Below, one piece after another: positions 29,101-37,253 of a DNA stretch of 64,000 nucleotides. Numbering within the stretch: position 1 is the first letter of the stretch; every line of letters begins with the position of its first letter. The position numbers and the translations under genes were made by a program. Below the pieces are notes generated by a model. The model saw nothing but the letters and a program-made list of their open reading frames with translations, had not been told where the DNA came from and did not search any database. This DNA comes from Polyangium mundeleinium (GTDB taxonomy: Bacteria; Myxococcota_A; Polyangia; Polyangiales; Polyangiaceae), in assembly GCF_028369105.1 (NCBI RefSeq), contig NZ_JAQNDO010000001.1, positions 6,976,501 through 7,040,500 of the forward strand, written 5' to 3'.

Positions 29101-29888
29101 TCGTGATGATCGGCGCGCCGCGCCGCGAGCCACGCCTCCACCGCGTCGAGCGCGAACGCGACGACCGCGCCGTCCTCCGCGTCCGTGGGCGCATCCCCCG
29201 CGACGGCCACAGCGCCCGCGGCGACCTGCGTCAGCATCGGATCTGCCGCAATCGCGGCCCGCACCTTCGCAGCCTGCTCGTGCAGCTCGGGCGTCCACGA
29301 GGCGCCTCCTGCCTTCGCGGCCTTGCGCGCGACCTCGTCGATCGCGACGAGCACGAGTGTCGCCGACGCGACCGCGAGCTCCTCTGCCTCGGAGCCACAC
29401 TCGAGCCGGCTCGACTCCGCGCCGACCGCCGTGAGCGCGCGCCGCGCCGTGTGCGCGGCCTCGACGGCCGTGCCTTTCCAGGCCTTGCCTGCGCTCGGCT
29501 TGAAGAGGCGCTTCTTCGCGAAATCCTTCTTGAACGCCCAGAGCGGCGAGCGCTCCTCGGCGCCCGCGGCGAGCGTTTCCACTTCGCGCTCCACGCCGAA
29601 GAGGCGCGCGACGAAGCGGGACAGGTGCGGCGCGCCGACGAGCAAGGACTCCGAGAGCTCCTCGGGGCTCATGCCGCTCCCCTGGCACGCGCGGTACTTC
29701 GAGAACCGCTCGTACCCCGTGGGATCCGCGGCCTCGAAGTACGCGTAAAACCGCCCCGTGAGCTCGGCCAGACGACCGGCGTCGAAGAGATCGGCGTACA
29801 CGAACCCTGGCTCGCCGAGGACGAGCTCGGAAGGTTCGGAGGTGGCGTTCACCCAGGAGGAGAAGTCGACTTGCAGACCGTCTTGCAT
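26109..29888 (-). CDS. Large flavin/iron-sulfur oxidoreductase: NfnB-like and NfnA-like halves in one chain
   Basis: About 1259 residues from ATG 29888 (a GTG directly precedes it). Residues 1-290 are helical and unrecognised. Near 320-420 there are many Cys (DYCLYCHDRDKDSC, CNDCMKAC), suited to [4Fe-4S] clusters. Two nucleotide-binding folds follow, as in the glutamate-synthase small subunit/NfnB family: VLVVGLGPAGYTLSHHLALE (near 463) and IVIGGGLTAIDTATEL (near 639). From about 940 there is a ferredoxin-NADP reductase-like part (FEPGQFYRLQNY, LLAGGGLGNAVLFSIAKAL), then CMMKEVCAQC (from 1186) plus a further Cys, like the [2Fe-2S] site of PyrK/NfnA. It probably moves electrons between NAD(P)H and ferredoxin or another carrier. 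Confidence 0.8.
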   Translation of the reverse strand: MQDGLQVDFSSWVNATSEPSELVLGEPGFVYADLFDAGRLAELTGRFYAYFEAADPTGYERFSKYRACQGSGMSPEELSESLLVGAPHLSRFVARLFGVEREVETLAAGAEERSPLWAFKKDFAKKRLFKPSAGKAWKGTAVEAAHTARRALTAVGAESSRLECGSEAEELAVASATLVLVAIDEVARKAAKAGGASWTPELHEQAAKVRAAIAADPMLTQVAAGAVAVAGDAPTDAEDGAVVAFALDAVEAWLAARRADHHDPARRWGSLKAPATLDHNQLVQLRRADDKLPELFVGPEHERRHRDGFVLTDRRGSAREVESEVDYCLYCHDRDKDSCSKGLRDNKTGAIKPNPLGVTLNGCPLHEKISEMHVMRRSGDSIASLALVCIDNPMLPGTGHRICNDCMKACVFQKQEPVNIPQIETSVLTDVLGLPWGFEIYGLLSRWNPLNVKRPHPRPYIGKNVLVVGLGPAGYTLSHHLALEGFAVAAVDGLKIEPLPVELTGDATRAPRPVRDYKKLYTELDERILLGFGGVSEYGITVRWDKNFLTVLYITLARHQNFRAYGGVRFGGTLDLDDAWKLGFDHVAIAAGAGRPTIIPLKNNVARGIRKASDFLMALQLTGAYKRSSLANLQVRLPAIVIGGGLTAIDTATELIAYYTIQAEKTDARVAKLVAERGEAAAMASFDEEEREFILEQRAHAAQIREEREKAQREGRAPNLQKLLDAWGGVSLVYRKRVIDSPAYRLNHEEVAKSLEEGVRYIENMAPVEAVLDERGHVRGMTFERQKVDEAGKWTASGEIVELPARSVCVAAGTSPNVMYEKEKPGTFAFDKRKQYFQPHKAFVDEAGKLQVEPVADAREGFFTSYSDGAHAVSFYGDNHPHYAGSVVKAMASAKDAYPHVVSLFAKDIERLGEEPQAARDERRRALYTRLDDDFKAVVVKVERLTPTIIDVVVRAPAAARKFEPGQFYRLQNYEVFSKVIDDTRLAMEGIALTGAWVDKEKGLLSLIALEMGTSTRLLAALRVGEEVVVMGPTGTPTEIPTGETVLLAGGGLGNAVLFSIAKALKASGANVVYFAGYKMGQDLFKQEEIEAATDQVVWCTDAGTEIAPRRAADRHFRGNIVQAMKAYAEGALGGEMFKLSQVNRIIAIGSDRMMNAVREARHGVLAPHLNPKHVGIVSINSPMQCMMKEVCAQCLQRWVDPETGKEQFVFTCYNQDQPIDRVDFKNLTARLRANSAQEKLTNMWLDRILAKEPDLRRI

Positions 29889-30006
29889 CACCCGCGTCCC
29901 TGTCGTGACTGCTGTCTTTAGCGATGAAATATGGGGAAGCCACCCCGACGATAGAAGGGGACTCGTCGAGATTCGCTCACGCCTGTCCGGCTCGTTCGTG
30001 CTTTCC

Positions 30007-31344
30007 CTAGAATCGTAGTCGTTCGATCGTGCGTGTAGACATCTTGCCGGCGACTACGTCGGGATCCCGCAGGAGAGCCTGGTGGAGCGGGATGTTCGTG
30101 CGGATACCGCCGATCACGAACTCGTCGAGCGCGCAGCGCATGCGGGCGATCGCTTCCGCGCGGGTGGCGCCGTGCGTGATCACCTTGGCGAGCATGGGGT
30201 CGTAGTTGTTCGGCACGCGGAAGCCGCCGTAGACGCCCGAGTCGACGCGCACGCCGCCGCCGCCGGGCGGCAAGTACTCGGTGATGAGGCCCGGCCAGGG
30301 GACGAACGTGCGCGGATCCTCCGCGTTGATCCGGCACTCCAGAGCGTGCCCGCGAAGACCGAGAGCGCGGCCGCTCGGCAGGGAGAGGGCTTGTCCCGCG
30401 GCGGCGCGGATCTGGTTCTCCACGAGATCGATGCCCGTCACCAGCTCGGTGACCGGATGCTCGACCTGCACGCGGGTGTTCATCTCCATGAAGTAGAGAT
30501 TCCCGCGCTCATCCATCAAGAATTCGAGCGTCCCGAGCGAGGTGTAGCCCGTCTCCAAGAGCGCGTGCGCACACACCTCGGAGAGCTCGGCGCGTTTCTC
30601 CGGCGTCATGACCGGGCTCGGCGCCTCCTCGATGATCTTCTGGTGCCGGCGCTGCAAGGAACACTCGCGCTCGCCGAACGTGAAGATGTGGCCGTGGCCG
30701 TCGCCGAGCACCTGCAGCTCGATGTGCCGCGGCTCCTCGACGAACTTCTCCAGGTAGACGTCCGGGTTCTTGAAGCCCGCCTGCGCCTCGCTCGTCGCCG
30801 TTTCGAAGGAGCGGCGGATCTCGCTGTCGTCGCGCACGACACGCATGCCGCGCCCGCCGCCACCGCCCGCGGCCTTGAGGATCACGGGGTAGCCGATACG
30901 CGCGGCCTGCACCGCGGCGTCCTCGGCGTCCCGCAGGACGGTCGTGCCGGGGAGGAGCGGCAGCCCGAACCTCTTCGCGGCTTCCCGCGCGCGGACCTTG
31001 TCGCCCCAGAGGCGCATCGCCTCGGGCGTGGGGCCGATGAAGGTCAGGCCACAACGACGGCAAAGCTCGGCGAACTCGGCGTTCTCCGAGAGGAACCCGT
31101 AGCCCGGGTGCACCGCGTCGGCGCCGGTGATCTCGGCCGCGGCGATGATCTGCGGGATGTTGAGGTAACTCCGCCGCGGATCGGCGGGGCCCACGCACAC
31201 GGCCTCGTCGGCGAACCGCACGTGGGGCGCGGTCGCGTCGACGTCCGAGTGGATGGCGACCGTGCGGATGCCGAGCGTGCGGCACGCCCGGACGACGCGC
31301 ATCGCGATCTCGCCGCGGTTGGCGATGAGGATCTTGCCGAACAA
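30007..31344 (-). CDS. accC: Acetyl-CoA carboxylase biotin carboxylase subunit
   Basis: This 445-residue ATP-grasp protein carboxylates biotin on the carrier protein. Seen are the N-terminal KILIANRGEIAMRV, the ATP-binding glycine loop KAAGGGGGRGMRVV, and the active-site stretch MEMNTRVQVEHPVTE with GIDLVENQI. Length and order match bacterial AccC. The start is TTG 31344; no better codon is nearby. It lies 28 bp downstream of accB on the same strand, the classic accBC operon. The carboxyltransferase genes are not in this window. Confidence 0.95.
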   Translation of the reverse strand: MFGKILIANRGEIAMRVVRACRTLGIRTVAIHSDVDATAPHVRFADEAVCVGPADPRRSYLNIPQIIAAAEITGADAVHPGYGFLSENAEFAELCRRCGLTFIGPTPEAMRLWGDKVRAREAAKRFGLPLLPGTTVLRDAEDAAVQAARIGYPVILKAAGGGGGRGMRVVRDDSEIRRSFETATSEAQAGFKNPDVYLEKFVEEPRHIELQVLGDGHGHIFTFGERECSLQRRHQKIIEEAPSPVMTPEKRAELSEVCAHALLETGYTSLGTLEFLMDERGNLYFMEMNTRVQVEHPVTELVTGIDLVENQIRAAAGQALSLPSGRALGLRGHALECRINAEDPRTFVPWPGLITEYLPPGGGGVRVDSGVYGGFRVPNNYDPMLAKVITHGATRAEAIARMRCALDEFVIGGIRTNIPLHQALLRDPDVVAGKMSTRTIERLRF

Positions 31345-31372
31345 GGCTCCTACCTCTCTGCCACAGCGGCGC

Positions 31373-31816
<444 letters not shown>

Positions 31817-31945
31817 GCCGATCCGTTCCCGCGTGGTGGCGGCCGCTCTACCCTGGAAGCGACCCGCCAGCGTCGGGGTGCTTTCTAGCGGAAGGACGGC
31901 AAAAAGGAAGGGGATTCGGGGGCGTCGGCGGCGTGACGCTCGACG

Positions 31946-32407
31946 TCAATTTTCGCGCTGCTGCAGGTGGTAGACGAGGCCCAGCAAGCCGAGCACGTAC
32001 GACGCGGGGCCAAAGCCGGCGACGGTACCGAGGCACGCGCCGGCTGTGATCGAGTGGTGACGGAAAGGTTCGCGCGCCGCGGTGTTCGTGATGTGCACCT
32101 CGACCACGGGCAGGCCGCTCGCGCGGATGGCGTCGTGCAGCACGACCGAGGTGTGGGTGAGTCCGGCGCCGTTCATGACGATGCCGTGAAAGCCCCCGTC
32201 CGCGGCGCGCCCGATGGCCGTCACGAGCTCACCCTCGTGGTTGGATTGCAGGAACGAGACGTCCACGCCTTCGCTCCGCGCGACCTCCTCGACGGCCTTG
32301 TGGATGTCGTCGAGGGTGGTCGTGCCGTAGATGGAAGGTTCACGCTTGCCGAGCCTGTCGAGGTTCGGCCCCGAGATCACGAGGACGCGCTTCGGCGAGG
32401 TGCTCAC
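31946..32407 (-). CDS. aroQ: 3-dehydroquinate dehydratase, type II
   Basis: AroQ converts 3-dehydroquinate to 3-dehydroshikimate. The 153-residue length fits the dodecameric type II enzyme. It has the start VLVISGPNLDRLGKREPSIYG with the catalytic Tyr, the flexible lid region, QSNHEGELV, NGAGLTHTSV, and the catalytic His in VVEVHITN. GTG 32407 overlaps the stop of the Roadblock gene by 4 nt. An efp gene is often found between aroQ and accB in bacteria, but here the 129-bp gap to accB holds none. Confidence 0.95.
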   Translation of the reverse strand: MSTSPKRVLVISGPNLDRLGKREPSIYGTTTLDDIHKAVEEVARSEGVDVSFLQSNHEGELVTAIGRAADGGFHGIVMNGAGLTHTSVVLHDAIRASGLPVVEVHITNTAAREPFRHHSITAGACLGTVAGFGPASYVLGLLGLVYHLQQREN

Positions 32408-32760
32408 ATGTCCTTCAAGAGCACTGGCGCCTTGACGCGTAGCATGTACCGGGCCTTGCCGACGTTACCGTCTGGCCGCACGGAGACCGCGACGAAGTGT
32501 CGCTCGTTCAGCACACGAATGACCGTCGTCACCTTCGCCGCTTCGATGGCGATCTCGGCGGTATCGCCGGCTTCGAGCATCTGGGCCGCGCGCTGGATCG
32601 ACTTGATGACGACGCTGAACTCCGCGCCGATCGTGTTGATGTCGAAGGGGGCATCGGGCTTCGAGTAGCTGTCGACCGGGATGCCCTCGAAATCCATGAG
32701 GAGGCTGGCGATGCCACCCTCGGTGCCTTCGACGACCTCCTTGAGGACGCTCTGGAACAT
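32404..32760 (-). CDS. Roadblock/LC7-domain protein (MglB-like)
   Basis: From ATG 32760 the protein has 118 residues, the length of a single Roadblock domain. The pattern VVEGTEGGIASLLMDFEGIPVDSYS then AEFSVVIKSIQRAAQM is typical. Roadblock proteins such as MglB regulate small Ras-like GTPases in myxobacterial polarity and motility. No partner GTPase gene is adjacent. It overlaps aroQ by 4 nt, so expression is coupled to shikimate synthesis, an arrangement without an obvious functional reason. Confidence 0.85.
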   Translation of the reverse strand: MFQSVLKEVVEGTEGGIASLLMDFEGIPVDSYSKPDAPFDINTIGAEFSVVIKSIQRAAQMLEAGDTAEIAIEAAKVTTVIRVLNERHFVAVSVRPDGNVGKARYMLRVKAPVLLKDM

Positions 32761-33130
32761 GGGCTGAAACCTTAGCGAAACCCGAGGCGGACGGGAAAAA
32801 GAAAGGGGAGGTTCGTTCGAAGAGCCTCGGATTTGCGGCCTGGCACCCCAGGACACCCGTCCGTCCGGCCGCTCTTTCCGTCCTCCGATCGTCCCGGCAG
32901 TCTCGGGGGAGCGTCTTTTGCCTCTTGCATCCCGATGCCAACCGGTCCATTCCCGCACCTACGGGCCCGCCCTCACCGGCGCTTGACCCTCGTCCCGCCG
33001 AGCGGCTAACGTGCGTCGCGGCTACGTGCCCACCGACCCATCGCGGTGGCACCTGGTTTGTCCCCACGTATCCGAACGAGAAGGACGGCCCAAAGAAATG
33101 CGCGCACGAGCCGGGGATCCCCCCCGCACG
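32761..33130. other. 370-bp divergent intergenic region
   Basis: This separates the Roadblock gene (minus) from the aconitase-like gene (plus). Apart from a short hairpin CCTGG/CCAGG at 32839-32852 and the weak promoter-like pair listed separately, I see no gene, repeat or clear regulatory site. An open frame from 33011 runs into the plus-strand gene but has no supporting start signal. Confidence 0.5.
32983..33010 (+). promoter_or_regulatory. Weak candidate promoter for the aconitase-like gene
   Basis: TTGACC (32983-32988) is followed after 16 bp by GCTAAC (33005-33010). The -35 element is close to consensus and the -10 element is poor. It lies about 120 nt upstream of ATG 33131. Without transcription data this remains a guess. 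Confidence 0.3.
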
Positions 33131-34957
33131 ATGCCCCAGAAGATCCTCGCGGGACGCGCCGCCGATCCGCAGCTCCGAGGAGATCTGGTCCAGGTCAAGG
33201 TCGACCAGATCATCCTCTCGCGATCGCCCAACCGGGCCCTCGGCGAGGCGCTCTCCGCCGGGATGAAGAAGACTCCGGTCGAGATGGCCGTGGCCTACGA
33301 CGGTACGTGCGTGACCGACGCGCGCGCGCTCGCCGACGTGGCCGCCGGCGCGCCGCAAGCCGTCTCGCCGGAGCTGCCTGCGTACAACGTGCCCATCGCC
33401 CGCGGCGGCATCGGCTTCCCCGCGCCCGTGCACCTCGAGCGCTTCGCCGCGCCGGCGAGGCTCGCGCTCACGGACGACGCGCGCCTCGCCCCCGTCGGCG
33501 GGGTCGGGATGTTGACCCTCGTGGTCTCGCCGAGCCAGCTCGGCCAGGCCCTCGCGACGGGCTCGACCTGGGTGCGCCCGCCGCGCAGCGTGCAGATCCA
33601 CCTATCGGGCCGCGTGCGCCCGTTCGTGTGCGCGCGTGACGTGGCGCTCGAGCTTCTGCGCCGGGGCATCGACGAGATCGTGCGGCGTATCGAGGCCGAG
33701 CACCACGCGCCTGTCGTGCTGGAGTTCGCGGGCCCGAGCGCGCGCTTGCTCTCGGTCGCGGAGCGCGCGGTGCTCTGCGGCATCGCGCCGCAGGTCGGCG
33801 CCGCCGCGGCCCTGTTCGTGAGCGACGAGAAGACCGAGGTGTTCCTCCGGGATCAGCGCCGCTCCAAGGCGCATCGCGCCCTCGTCCCCGATCCGGGCGC
33901 GCCGTGCGAAGAGGTGGTCTCGCTCGACCTCAGCACGGTGGATCCGCTCCTCATGGACGAGGCGGGCGTCGTGCGGCCCGTGCGGGATCTCGCGGGCAAG
34001 CCCGTGGGTCAGGTCGTGCTCGGCGGCGACTCGGGGGTGACCCTGCGCGACATGCTCGCGGCCGCGCTCCTGCTCAAGTCGAAGCGTGTTCCTTCCCGGC
34101 TCGATCTGCTCGTGGCGCCGCCGTCGCGCCAGGTGCTCGAGGTCCTCGCGCAGTCGGGCGCGCTCGTGGATCTCGTGGCCACGGGCGCGCGCATCATCGA
34201 GCCCGATCGGCGCGTCGTGACGGGCGAGTTGTATCCGCCGCCGGCGGGGACGCTCTCGCTGCGCACGGCGGAGCCGGCCCCGCGCGTGCCGGGCGTGCCG
34301 TCGTTCGTCGTGGCCTCGGCCGAGACGCTCGCGTACGCGGTGGCCACGGGGACCGTCGGGGATCCGCGCTCGTTCAAGCGCCCGGTGCGCGTGACCGTAC
34401 CGCGCGCGCTGCCCACCGACGACGTGCTCGTGCTGCGCGACAAGAAGGGCGAGGGCGCGGCCGCGGGCAAGTCGCCCGCCTTGCCGCCGCCGGCGTCGTG
34501 GAAGGGGCCGCTCGTGCTCGACCTCATCGAAGGCGCGTCTCGACCGAGCTCGAACGGCAAGCCCGCGGAGATGCCGCCGACGCCCGGAGGTCCGCCCCTC
34601 GCGGGTGGCGTCGTGGTCGTGCTGCGCTCGCTCGACGAGGTCCGCGCCGTCGTGGAGAAGACGATCGATCTGCCCGCGCTCCGCGCTGTCGTCGCACCGT
34701 TTGTGCCGAGCACCGCGGTTGCAGCGCTGGCGAGCGAAGGCATCGCCACGTTCGAGCTGCCGCCCGCGTCGCTCGACGGGTTGAAGGGGCAAAAGAGCCT
34801 CTCCTTGCCCGAGCCCGCCGCGTGGGGGGACAAGGTCGGCGTGGTCGTTGGTGAGCAAACGATCCAGATGACCTGGCTCGCGCTCGGCGCGGAGCGGACG
34901 TGGACGCACGCGGGCACGTCGCGCTCGCCGGGTTCGTCGAAGGCCTCGAAGGCCTGA
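33131..34957 (+). CDS. Aconitase-superfamily protein lacking the iron-sulfur cysteines
   Basis: From ATG 33131 (608 residues) the N-terminal MPQKILAGRAADPQLRGDLV and the segment VQIHLSGRVRPFVCARDVAL to VLEFAGPSARLLSVAERAVL follow the aconitase/LeuC fold closely. Where active members have GSCTNGR, this has GGDSGVT after VVL, and the CxxC near ARIIEPDRRVVTG is gone, so all three [4Fe-4S] ligands are missing. A C-terminal part after a Pro-rich linker may correspond to the swivel domain. It is unlikely to be a working aconitase. Codon use is normal and the frame is intact, so a changed function is more likely than decay. Confidence 0.75.
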   Translation: MPQKILAGRAADPQLRGDLVQVKVDQIILSRSPNRALGEALSAGMKKTPVEMAVAYDGTCVTDARALADVAAGAPQAVSPELPAYNVPIARGGIGFPAPVHLERFAAPARLALTDDARLAPVGGVGMLTLVVSPSQLGQALATGSTWVRPPRSVQIHLSGRVRPFVCARDVALELLRRGIDEIVRRIEAEHHAPVVLEFAGPSARLLSVAERAVLCGIAPQVGAAAALFVSDEKTEVFLRDQRRSKAHRALVPDPGAPCEEVVSLDLSTVDPLLMDEAGVVRPVRDLAGKPVGQVVLGGDSGVTLRDMLAAALLLKSKRVPSRLDLLVAPPSRQVLEVLAQSGALVDLVATGARIIEPDRRVVTGELYPPPAGTLSLRTAEPAPRVPGVPSFVVASAETLAYAVATGTVGDPRSFKRPVRVTVPRALPTDDVLVLRDKKGEGAAAGKSPALPPPASWKGPLVLDLIEGASRPSSNGKPAEMPPTPGGPPLAGGVVVVLRSLDEVRAVVEKTIDLPALRAVVAPFVPSTAVAALASEGIATFELPPASLDGLKGQKSLSLPEPAAWGDKVGVVVGEQTIQMTWLALGAERTWTHAGTSRSPGSSKASKA

Positions 34958-35014
34958 GAGGGGAGGGGGGCCCCCGCGGCGTCGGCCGCGCGGCGCCCCC
35001 CGCTCACGCGCTCG

Positions 35015-37159
35015 TCACGGGTTCGGCAGCGCCTTCTCCAGCTTGATCGAGGCGAGCAGATCCCGCAGCCGCACCGACTGCTCGTTCACCTCGATCTCGA
35101 GAATCGTCAGGCGCTTCGTGAGCTCGCCGAGGCGCGTCGAGGCCTTGCCGAGCCGATCCGTGAAGTCCTGCCGCATCTTCTCGGTGTTCTGGCGCGACAC
35201 GGTGTCCCGCGGGTCGTCCTTGATCTTCTCGATCGCCTTGAGGTTGCGCCGGAGCTGCTCGCTCTCGCGCTCCAGCGTGTTCTGCTCGGACTGGAGCTTG
35301 TTCCGCTCGTCGAGCGCGGTGCGCAGCTTGCCACGCGCCTCCCACGCCTTCTTCAGGTCCGCCACCACGACCTTGTCGGCGCGCGCGTCGTTCATGTAGG
35401 CCTTCACCGCGTCGTCGGCGAGCTGCGACAGCACGTCGACCTGCCGCGTGAAGCTGCGACGCTCCTCCACGTCGAGCACGTTCGTCCCGCGCTTCGGCGT
35501 CGCCTGCGGGACGAGCGCGCTGCCCGTGCCGACGTTGTCTTCCGTGCCCTTGGGCGGGTTTTCGAGCCGCGTGCCGGGCATCCGCGCGTGCTTCACGAGC
35601 GTCTTCGCGTCGAGGTCCGTGCCGTTCTTGATCGTGTACTTCGTGTGGTAGACCCAGTCGCGCTCGATGAAGAGCTGCCCCGCATCGATCTTCGCGAGGC
35701 GCGCGCTGAGCTCGTCCTCCGTGCGATCCGTGGTCACGGCGAGGCCCCGTTCGAGGGCGAACGGCACCGTGGCGACGGCCCCGGGCGGCAGCGGATCGAC
35801 CATGCCTTGCCCGAGGAACGCGCCGTTGTCGAACACCGCGATCGGCCCCTTTTCGAGCAGGCCCTTCGTGTTGTTCGTGAAGCGCGCGACGCGGAACGGA
35901 TGCGCGAACGAGTCACGCACGCCGCCGTCGGGCGAGTAGAGGAAGATCGCCTCGCCGGGCACGCTTTGCGCGAGCAAGAGGACCATCGTCGCGCTCTTGT
36001 TCGGGATGTCGACGGGGAAGGGGAGATCGTAGCGCGTCGTGCCGCCCTCGATCGCGACGGCCGCCAGCGCGTTCACGTTGCGCGGGTTCGACGGCGTCAC
36101 CGGTCGCGGCATCTCCGTCGGATACGGCGCTTGCGAGGCCGCAGCGCCGGCGCCGGGATATCCGCCGCCGTAGTTCGCCGCCACGCGACCCTTCGTCGCG
36201 GGCGCCGAGCGCGTCGTCGACGCGCGCGGCGCCCTCAATCCACCCCGACCCTCGCCGCCAAAATCGCCATCTGCTGCCGCCTCTTCCTTCGCGGCCTCGG
36301 CCTCTGCGAGCAGACCGTCGAGGCTCTCGCCCGTATCTTCTGTCCGCGACGCGTCCATCGGCATGGGCGGCGGCGGCGGAGACGCCGGGGGCGCCATCGT
36401 GGGCAGGCTCGTCTCGCCCACGGGCACCGACGCGATCACCTCGCCTTGATCCGTCACCACGGGGCGCGGCGGCACCACGGGTTTGTCGAGGGTCGCCTGG
36501 AACGCGAGCGGCGCGCCCGCGACGAGCGAGAGCCGCACGCCCTTCCAGTCCTCGCCCGACTGGTTCTGCACGATGCCCCAGGCCTGCAGATCCGCCTTCC
36601 CCGCGCCGGCGGTCTCGCCCCTGCCGATCACCAGGCGATACGAGGGCCGCCAGACCGGCGTCTCCGCGACGTACCCGACCACGAGATCGTGCTCTTCGCC
36701 GTCGAGCGTCAGCCGCACCGTCTCGCGCCCATCGCCCTTCTTCTTCTTCTTCAGCTTCGGCGGCTGCGGCGGCTGCGGCACGCCGAAACGAGCCTCGGGA
36801 GCCGGCGGCTCGGCCTCGGCGTCCTCATCCTCCTCTTCGCCGTCGCCTTCGTCCTTGTCCTTGTCGAGCTCGACCGGGAACGATGCGCTGCGCACGCTGC
36901 TCCCGCCCTGCTCCATCACGGCGAGCGTGGCGAGGAAGTCGCCGATGCGCTCCGTGCGGACCTTGAACGCGACCTCGGGATCTTCCACGTGCCCGGCGCG
37001 CTCGTAGTAACCGACGCCGTTGCGGTAGATGACCACGCGCCGCAGCGCGAGACCGCTCTGTACGTCGGGCCCCCGCGCGCATCCCGCGAGGGGGAGCGCG
37101 GAGGCCAGAAGGAGAAATCCACCTACGGTACCCAGTCGAAAGCGAGAAAGACGGCTCAT
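35015..37159 (-). CDS. DUF4139-family lipoprotein
   Basis: ATG 37159 gives 714 residues with a lipoprotein signal (FLLLASALPLAGC). The mature protein has an N-terminal strand region (LALRRVVIYRNGVGYYER), an acidic insert, the DUF4139 core (VGYVAETPVWRPSYRLVI, WGIVQNQSGEDWKGVRLSLVAG), a long Pro/Ala/Gly-rich insert, and a C-terminal coiled coil (about residues 600-700). DUF4139 proteins are widespread with no established biochemical role. It is likely to sit in the envelope. The promoter region is shared with the divergent sulfatase-like gene (94 bp gap). Confidence 0.8.
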   Translation of the reverse strand: MSRLSRFRLGTVGGFLLLASALPLAGCARGPDVQSGLALRRVVIYRNGVGYYERAGHVEDPEVAFKVRTERIGDFLATLAVMEQGGSSVRSASFPVELDKDKDEGDGEEEDEDAEAEPPAPEARFGVPQPPQPPKLKKKKKGDGRETVRLTLDGEEHDLVVGYVAETPVWRPSYRLVIGRGETAGAGKADLQAWGIVQNQSGEDWKGVRLSLVAGAPLAFQATLDKPVVPPRPVVTDQGEVIASVPVGETSLPTMAPPASPPPPPMPMDASRTEDTGESLDGLLAEAEAAKEEAAADGDFGGEGRGGLRAPRASTTRSAPATKGRVAANYGGGYPGAGAAASQAPYPTEMPRPVTPSNPRNVNALAAVAIEGGTTRYDLPFPVDIPNKSATMVLLLAQSVPGEAIFLYSPDGGVRDSFAHPFRVARFTNNTKGLLEKGPIAVFDNGAFLGQGMVDPLPPGAVATVPFALERGLAVTTDRTEDELSARLAKIDAGQLFIERDWVYHTKYTIKNGTDLDAKTLVKHARMPGTRLENPPKGTEDNVGTGSALVPQATPKRGTNVLDVEERRSFTRQVDVLSQLADDAVKAYMNDARADKVVVADLKKAWEARGKLRTALDERNKLQSEQNTLERESEQLRRNLKAIEKIKDDPRDTVSRQNTEKMRQDFTDRLGKASTRLGELTKRLTILEIEVNEQSVRLRDLLASIKLEKALPNP

Positions 37160-37253
37160 GCGTTGCCTCGAACGCGCGAGGATACGCGCCCTTACACCAA
37201 AATGTGCGGTTTTCGCGGCCGTCCGGCACGAACGGGGGTAGATAGCCGGCGCC

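Noticed and set aside
26016-29921. A 1301-codon plus-strand frame opposite the flavoprotein gene
   Set aside because: The minus-strand frame has clear cofactor motifs; the plus-strand frame is Arg/His/Leu-rich shadow text.
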